Translations under genes and position numbers: made by a program | In this document: positions 58,022 through 64,000 of the stretch, piece after piece | Numbering within the stretch: position 1 is the first letter of the stretch | How the letters are laid out: every line of letters starts with the position of its first letter | Notes under the pieces: generated by a model | Database searches by the model: none | Seen by the model: only the letters and a program-made list of their open reading frames with translations | Told to the model about the DNA's origin: nothing | Assembly (NCBI RefSeq): GCF_004336745.1 | Contig: NZ_SJXD01000027.1 | Coordinates: 186,001-250,000, forward strand | Direction: 5' to 3' | From: Roseococcus sp. SYP-B2431 | Lineage (GTDB): Bacteria > Pseudomonadota > Alphaproteobacteria > Acetobacterales > Acetobacteraceae | Length of the DNA stretch: 64,000 bases

Positions 58022-59074
58022 TCAGGCGGCTTCCGTGCGGAAGGCGGTCGGCGGAGCCTTGTTGAGCAGCGGGTTCTGCGCGGCCGGGAGGTCGTTCAGA
58101 TGGCAGGCCGAGAAATGCCCGCCCCCATTGTCGCGAAGGGCCGGCTCCTCCTTGCGGCAACGCTCGAAGGCATAGGGGCAGCGCGTATGGAAGCGGCAGC
58201 CCGGCGGCGGACGGATCGGGCTCGGCACGTCGCCCTTCAGCACGATGCGCTCGCGCATGGCCCCCGGCATCGGCACCGGCACGGCGGAGAGCAGCGCCTC
58301 GGTATAGGGGTGCAGGGGCCGGCCGAAGAGGGCCTTGCGCTCCGCGACCTCGACGATCTTGCCGAGATACATGACCGCCACGCGGTGCGTCATGTGCTCC
58401 ACGATCGCGAGGTCGTGGCTGATGAAGAGCATGGCCAGCCCGAGCTCCGACTGCAGGTCCTGCAGCAGGTTCACGATCTGCGCCTTCACCGAGACGTCGA
58501 GCGCGGAGACCGCCTCGTCGCAGACGATCACATCCGGCTCGGCCGCCAGCGCCCGCGCGATGCAGATGCGCTGGCGCTGGCCGCCCGAGAATTCGTGCGG
58601 CCAGCGGTCCACGGCGTCGCGCGGCAGCCGGACCTTGTCCATGAGGAGGCCGATCCGCTCCTCGAGGTCGGCGGCGTCCTTCGCCAGGCCGAAGTTCTTG
58701 ATCGGCTCGGCCAGGATCTCGCGCACGCGCATGCGCGGGTTCAGCGAGGAGAAGGGATCCTGGAAGATCACCTGGATCTGCCGGCGCAGCGGCCGCAGGG
58801 AGCCCACGGGCATCTCGTCGATGCGCGTGCCGTTCAGCACCACCTGCCCCGCCGTCAGCGGGAAGAGGCGCAGCACGGACTTGCCGACGGTCGACTTGCC
58901 GCAGCCGCTCTCGCCCACGAGGGAGAGCGTTTCGCCCTTGTCGATGTGGAAGGACACGCCGTCCACCGCGTAGACATGGCCCACCGTGGTGCCCAGCAGC
59001 CCGCCACGGATGGGGAAATGCTTCTTGAGGTCCGAGACCTCGAGGATGCGCTCGCCGCTCATCGGCCGTTCCAT
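58022..59074 (-). CDS. dppF: Dipeptide/oligopeptide ABC transporter ATPase (DppF type)
   Basis: 350 residues. Walker [18 protein letters not shown], signature EFSGGQRQRICIARAL, Walker B VIVCDEAVSALD and the C-terminal oligopeptide domain with the Fe-S-like cysteine motif CRFHTRCPYAFERCRKEEP. It is the second ATPase of a dpp/opp importer. ATG 59074 was used; ATG 59062 (MSGERILEV) is also possible. It starts 13 nt after the dppD stop. Confidence 0.9.
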   Translation of the reverse strand: MERPMSGERILEVSDLKKHFPIRGGLLGTTVGHVYAVDGVSFHIDKGETLSLVGESGCGKSTVGKSVLRLFPLTAGQVVLNGTRIDEMPVGSLRPLRRQIQVIFQDPFSSLNPRMRVREILAEPIKNFGLAKDAADLEERIGLLMDKVRLPRDAVDRWPHEFSGGQRQRICIARALAAEPDVIVCDEAVSALDVSVKAQIVNLLQDLQSELGLAMLFISHDLAIVEHMTHRVAVMYLGKIVEVAERKALFGRPLHPYTEALLSAVPVPMPGAMRERIVLKGDVPSPIRPPPGCRFHTRCPYAFERCRKEEPALRDNGGGHFSACHLNDLPAAQNPLLNKAPPTAFRTEAA

Positions 59075-59087
59075 TCAGCGAAAAGGG

Positions 59088-60124
<1,037 letters not shown>

Positions 60125-60125
<1 letters not shown>

Positions 60126-61051
60126 CAGAGTTTCTTCGCCAGTCGGGGATCGATGGCGTCACGCAGGCCGTCACCCAGCAGGTTGACCGCGAGCACCGTG
60201 ATGGAGAGGAAGATGGCCGGGAAGAAGACGATGTAGGGCTTCACCTGCCACAGCGCCCGGCCCTCGGCCATGATGTTGCCCCAGGACGGGATGATCGGCG
60301 GCGTGCCTGCGCCGATGAAGGAAAGGATGGCCTCGGTGATCATCGCCGCCGCGCAGATATAGGTCGCCTGCACCGTCAGCGGCGCGAGCGTGTTGGGCAG
60401 GATGTGCTTGAAGATGATGAAGATGGTCCGCGTGCCGGAGGCGACCGCGGCCTCGACATAGGGCTGCTCGCGCAGGCTCAGCACCACGCCGCGCACGAGG
60501 CGCGACACGCGCGGGATCTCCGCGATGGTGATGGCCAGGATGACGTTCTGTACCGAGCCCCGCGTCAGCGCCATCAGGGCGATGGCGAGCAGGATCGAGG
60601 GGATGCTCATCATGCCGTCCATGATGCGCATGATGATGCTGTCGGCGAAGCGGTTGAAGCCCGACATCAGCCCGATGAAGAGCCCGACGGCCGAGGCGCA
60701 GATCGCCACCGAGAAGCCCACCAGAAGCGACACGCGCGAGCCGTAGAGCACGCGCGAATAGACGTCGCGCCCCAGCATGTCCGTGCCGAACCACCAGCGG
60801 GCCGAGGGCTCGCGCGTGCGCAGCGCCGGCGCCAGCGCGGTCGGGTCCTTGGTCCAGAGGAAGGGCGCGAAGATCGCGATGCAGAGCATGATGATCAGCA
60901 GGCCGCCGCCGATCGCGATGGTCGGATACCGCCGCAGGAAGCCGATGACGCCCCGCCGCGGCTTGACGTTGGACAGGATGTCCGGCTGCGGCGCCGCGAT
61001 CGCGAGGCCCGGCGGGATCTCGATGCCCGGAGGGAGGGTGGCTGCGCTCAA
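60125..61051 (-). CDS. dppC: Dipeptide/oligopeptide ABC transporter permease (DppC type)
   Basis: 308 residues. An N-terminal OppC domain, then the BPD_transp domain with EAA loop [20 protein letters not shown] and six helices. The loop [20 protein letters not shown] is the standard OppC signature. It forms the membrane channel with DppB. Its start overlaps the dppB stop by 4 nt (ATGA). Confidence 0.92.
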
Positions 61052-61989
61052 TACCGGATCCTCGGATCAAAGAAGGTGTAGCTGAGGTCGATCAACAGGT
61101 TCACCAGCACATACACGAAGCTGAACAGCAGGATCACGCCCTGGATCACCGGGTAGTCGCGCCGCAGGATGGCGTCGACGGTGAGCCGGCCGAGACCGGG
61201 GATGGCGAAGACGCTCTCCGTCACCACGGCGCCGCCGATCAGCAGCGCCACGCCGATGCCGACCACGGTCACGATGGGCACGGCCGCGTTCTTCAGCGCG
61301 TGGACGAAGAGGATGCTGCGCTGCCCGGCGCCCTTGGCGCGGGCCGTGCGGATATAGTCCTGGCTCAGCACCTCCAGCATGGTGGCGCGGGTGATGCGGG
61401 CGATCAGCGCGATATAGACGCCGCCCAGCGCGATGGCCGGCAGGATCAGGTTCTCGATCCAGGGGAAGAAGCCGTTCGCGAAGGGCGTGTAGCCCTGGAC
61501 CGGCAGCCAGTCGAGCTCGAGAGCGAAGATATAGGCCAGCACATAGCCCACCACGAAGACCGGCACCGAGAAGCCGAGCACCGCGAAGGCCATGACGAAG
61601 CGGTCGATCGTCGTGCCCTGCTTCCAGGCCGCGATCACGCCCATGGGCACGGCGATGGAGACGGCGAGGATCAGCGTCACGACCATCAGCGAGAGGGTCG
61701 GCTCGATGCGTTGCTGGATCATGGTGCTGACCGGCAGGTTGGTGAAGATCGAGGTGCCGAGGTCGCCTCGGAAGATGTCCCAGGCCCAGGCGCCGAAGCG
61801 CACCAGATAGGGGCGGTCCAGGCCGAGGGATTCGCGGATGCGCTCCACATCGGCCGGTGTCGCCTGGTCGCCTGCGATGACCGCGGCCGGGTCACCCGGC
61901 GCGAGGTACAGCAGCGAGAAGACGAAGAGCGCGACGATCGCCATGACCGGGATCGTCGCGAGGATGCGTCGGATGATATAGGCCCACAT
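61048..61989 (-). CDS. dppB: Dipeptide/oligopeptide ABC transporter permease (DppB type)
   Basis: 313 residues. MWAYIIRRILATIPVMAIVA begins helix 1 and AARITRATMLEVLSQDYIRT-like ARITRATMLEVLSQDYIRTA is the EAA loop. The first periplasmic loop PGDPAAVIAGDQATPADVER matches the OppB family. It lies 21 bp downstream of the binding protein gene in the same direction, so the complete importer order is binding protein, B, C, D, F. Confidence 0.92.
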   Translation of the reverse strand: MWAYIIRRILATIPVMAIVALFVFSLLYLAPGDPAAVIAGDQATPADVERIRESLGLDRPYLVRFGAWAWDIFRGDLGTSIFTNLPVSTMIQQRIEPTLSLMVVTLILAVSIAVPMGVIAAWKQGTTIDRFVMAFAVLGFSVPVFVVGYVLAYIFALELDWLPVQGYTPFANGFFPWIENLILPAIALGGVYIALIARITRATMLEVLSQDYIRTARAKGAGQRSILFVHALKNAAVPIVTVVGIGVALLIGGAVVTESVFAIPGLGRLTVDAILRRDYPVIQGVILLFSFVYVLVNLLIDLSYTFFDPRIRY

Positions 61990-62010
61990 GACGCTCTTAA
62001 ACCAGCCTGA

Positions 62011-63606
62011 TCACGATTTGGAAACACCCCAGAAGAAGGGCAGCGGGCCTTTGACGACGCCGCTGACGTTGCGGCGCCAGGCCTGATAGCCCAGGAAGAA
62101 ACCTGTTGGCGCGTAGACCACGTTTTCGATGGCCTCGCTGTTGATCTTGTCCATCGCCGCCTTCTCCGCGGTCTCGTTGGGCGCCTCGAACCATTCGGTC
62201 ACCCCCTGCTCCACCGACGGGACGTTCGGCCAGCCGAACCAGGCGCCGTCGCCATTGGCGCGGACCGCGTTGTAGGCGGCGGGATTTACGCAATCCGCGC
62301 CGGCGTGCCAGCTGTGGAACATGCTCCAGCCGCCCTGATTCGGCGGGTTCTTCATGGCGCGGCGCTGGCCCGTGGTGCCCCAGTCGGTCGCGACGAAGTC
62401 CACATTCATGCCCATGCGCTTCAGCAGGTCGGCCGTCACGTCGCCCATGGCCTTGGTGATCGGCTGATCCTGTGCCACGACGCAGACCACCGGCTCGTTG
62501 CGGTAGCCGCCCTCCTGGAGCAGGCGCTTCGCCAGGTCCATGTTGCGCGGGCCCTTCAGGATGTCCCCGCCCGCCTCGGTGTAGCCGGGCGTGCCGGGCG
62601 TGAAGAAGCCGGGCAGCGCCTTCCAGAGATTGTTGTCGTCGCCCACCAGGGCGCGCATGTAGTCCTCTTGGCTCATCGCGGCGAGAACGGCCTGGCGGAT
62701 TTTCTGCGAGTTGAACGGCGGGTGCAGGTGGTTCATCCGGAAGGAGCCGATATTGCCCAGCGGATCGGCGATGTCGACCGCGATGTTGCGGTTGCGGCGC
62801 AGCACCGGGATGAGGTCGGTGATGGGATTCTCCCACCAATCGACCTCGCCATTCTGCAGCGCGGCCGAGGCCGTCGCCGGATCGGGCATGACGGTCCATT
62901 CGAGGCGGTCGACCATGATGCGCTTGCCGCCGGCGAGCCAGCTCGCGGGCTCGTTGCGCGGCACGTATTGGTCGAACTTCTGGAAGACCGCCTTCGCCCC
63001 CGGCACCCATTCGTTGCGCACGAAGCGCATCGGGCCCGAGCCGATGTATTCCGTGATCTGCGTGAAGGGATCGGTGCGCGCGATGCGCTCCGGCATGATG
63101 AAGAGGATGGGCGTGTTGGTCTTGGCCAGCGCGTAGATCAGCTTGGGAAAGCGCGACTTCAGCACCCAGCGGAAGCTGCGGTCGTCCAACGCGACCAGCT
63201 CCTGCTGGATGGCGCGGATCATCTGGCCCATGGGGTCGCGCGGCATCCAGCGGGTGATGGAGGCGACGACGTCCTTCGCGAGCACCGGCTCGCCGTCATG
63301 GAACCTCAGCCCCTCGCGAAGCTTGAAGGTCCAGGTGAGGCCGTCCGACGAGACGGTGTGGCCCTCCACCATCTGCGGCTGCGGCTCGAGCTTGTCGTTC
63401 ACGCCGTAGAGCGTGTCCCATACGGCCGCCGAGGCGTTGCGCACGACGTATTGGGTGCCCCAGATCGGGTCGAAGTTCGCAAGGTTCGCCTGCGGCACGA
63501 AGCGCAGGGTGCGCGCGGCGGCCCCCTGGCTCAGCGCCGGACCGGACAGGCCCGCACTCGCCGCAGCGGCCGCGACGCCGGCCTGTAAAAAGCTTCTACG
63601 CTCCAT
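62011..63606 (-). CDS. Family 5 ABC solute-binding protein (DppA-like)
   Basis: 531 residues from ATG 63606, with a Tat-like signal ERRSFLQAGVAAAAASAGL ending ALSQG. Mature blocks TYGVNDK-like DTLYGVNDKLEPQPQMVEGH, SSDGLTWTFKLREGLRFHDG and DVVASITRW are the SBP_bac_5 signature. It captures peptides or other solutes for the DppBCDF importer encoded next. A second paralogue starts upstream and is cut by the window edge. Ligand unknown. Confidence 0.9.
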   Translation of the reverse strand: MERRSFLQAGVAAAAASAGLSGPALSQGAAARTLRFVPQANLANFDPIWGTQYVVRNASAAVWDTLYGVNDKLEPQPQMVEGHTVSSDGLTWTFKLREGLRFHDGEPVLAKDVVASITRWMPRDPMGQMIRAIQQELVALDDRSFRWVLKSRFPKLIYALAKTNTPILFIMPERIARTDPFTQITEYIGSGPMRFVRNEWVPGAKAVFQKFDQYVPRNEPASWLAGGKRIMVDRLEWTVMPDPATASAALQNGEVDWWENPITDLIPVLRRNRNIAVDIADPLGNIGSFRMNHLHPPFNSQKIRQAVLAAMSQEDYMRALVGDDNNLWKALPGFFTPGTPGYTEAGGDILKGPRNMDLAKRLLQEGGYRNEPVVCVVAQDQPITKAMGDVTADLLKRMGMNVDFVATDWGTTGQRRAMKNPPNQGGWSMFHSWHAGADCVNPAAYNAVRANGDGAWFGWPNVPSVEQGVTEWFEAPNETAEKAAMDKINSEAIENVVYAPTGFFLGYQAWRRNVSGVVKGPLPFFWGVSKS

Positions 63607-63740
63607 CAGCCAATCTCCCGTTCCCCCGGCCTGCCGCCGTGTTGGGCTCAACCTGCACCACCGTTGGGCAACACGCCAGCGCTACCGCGCTGCAGCATGG
63701 TCCCGGCGTGCTGCGTTGCACACGCCGTGCCAGAGATGCG

Positions 63741-64000
63741 TCAGGCGCGCCGCACGCCCCAGAAGAGCGAGGAACCGCCCCGCACCACGCCCGTGATGCT
63801 GCGCCGCCAGGCCTGCGGCGGCCGCACCAGGCCGAGCGGGATGAAGGGCACCTCGTCCCAGGCCACGCGCTGGATCTCCTGGGCGACGCGCTGCGCCGCC
63901 GCCTGGTCGGGCGCGTCGAACCATTGCTCGCGCAGCGCCTCCAGCCGCGGCATGGTCGGCCAGCCGGACCAGGCCTGCGCGCCGTTGCCGCGCAGCGGCT
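63741..64000 (-). CDS. Second family 5 ABC solute-binding protein, C-terminal part
   Basis: The last 86 codons of a gene that enters from the right edge. It reads GNGAQAWSGWPTMPRLEALR, VAWDEVPFIPLGLVRPPQAW and ends TGVVRGGSSLFWGVRRA, closely like the end of the neighbouring binding protein (SGVVKGPLPFFWGVSKS). The two are tandem paralogues, 134 bp apart, on the same strand, so they likely serve the same importer with different ligands. Confidence 0.87.
   Translation of the reverse strand, partial: PLRGNGAQAWSGWPTMPRLEALREQWFDAPDQAAAQRVAQEIQRVAWDEVPFIPLGLVRPPQAWRRSITGVVRGGSSLFWGVRRA

Overview
The window looks like chromosome of a GC-rich alphaproteobacterium, most likely Rhodospirillales/Acetobacteraceae (Roseomonas-like). 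This is inferred from very high GC at third codon positions, a pyruvate dehydrogenase E1-beta with its own lipoyl domain, the gene order eno - ftsB - pdhA - pdhB - aceF - lpd - lipA - ratA, several orphan solute-binding proteins, and GC-rich hairpin repeats between genes. No rRNA, tRNA, CRISPR array, integrase or transposase gene was recognised. Most genes lie in tight operons with 1-4 nt stop/start overlaps (TGATG, ATGA, GTGA).

Layout. 1-3.7 kb (minus): a partial ElyC/YdcF-like protein, a GT39-type membrane glycosyltransferase, an SGNH hydrolase and a DMT permease. 3.7-11.6 kb (plus): NUDIX hydrolase, alanyl-tRNA editing protein, mercaptopyruvate sulfurtransferase, cystathionine beta-lyase, cysteine synthase and a BisC-type sulfoxide reductase (a sulfur amino acid block), then an orphan amino acid binding protein. 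11.6-15.8 kb: a Liv-type binding protein, YraN, threonine aldolase, a DUF4337 protein and a glutathione transferase. 15.9-25.1 kb (minus): the central carbon block, with enolase, FtsB, the complete pyruvate dehydrogenase complex, a GNAT enzyme, lipoyl synthase and RatA. 25.3-30.2 kb (plus): four translationally coupled genes ending in a GT4-GT2 fusion glycosyltransferase and an SbmA/YddA-like ABC transporter. 30.2-36.1 kb (minus): esterase remnant, RecQ, OmpA-like lipoprotein, CydC and CydD. 36.3-39.0 kb: a frameshifted polysaccharide deacetylase, a lipocalin, a DksA-type zinc finger protein and an acetamidase/formamidase. 39.1-40.4 kb: a low-GC patch with a frameshifted PIN-like nuclease gene. 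40.4-46.8 kb: histidine degradation genes hutF (minus, with SDR, dienelactone hydrolase and DUF6295 genes) and hutH-hutI-thioesterase (plus). 46.8-53.7 kb: GntR regulator, cysteine dioxygenase and DMT exporter, a Bug-type binding protein, a double cold-shock-domain protein, and a DadA-like oxidase with an HpxZ-like protein. 53.7-57.6 kb (minus): a three-subunit molybdenum hydroxylase. 58-64 kb (minus): a dipeptide-type ABC importer with two tandem binding proteins, the second cut by the window edge.

The functional themes are sulfur amino acid and histidine turnover, peptide and amino acid uptake, molybdoenzymes and the glycolysis-to-acetyl-CoA step. The least ordinary parts are the glycosyltransferase/ABC operon, the low-GC patch with the PIN-like gene, three decayed or frameshifted genes, a pair of hairpin repeats shared by two distant operons, and a cluster of TTGC/GCAA palindromes in front of pdhA.
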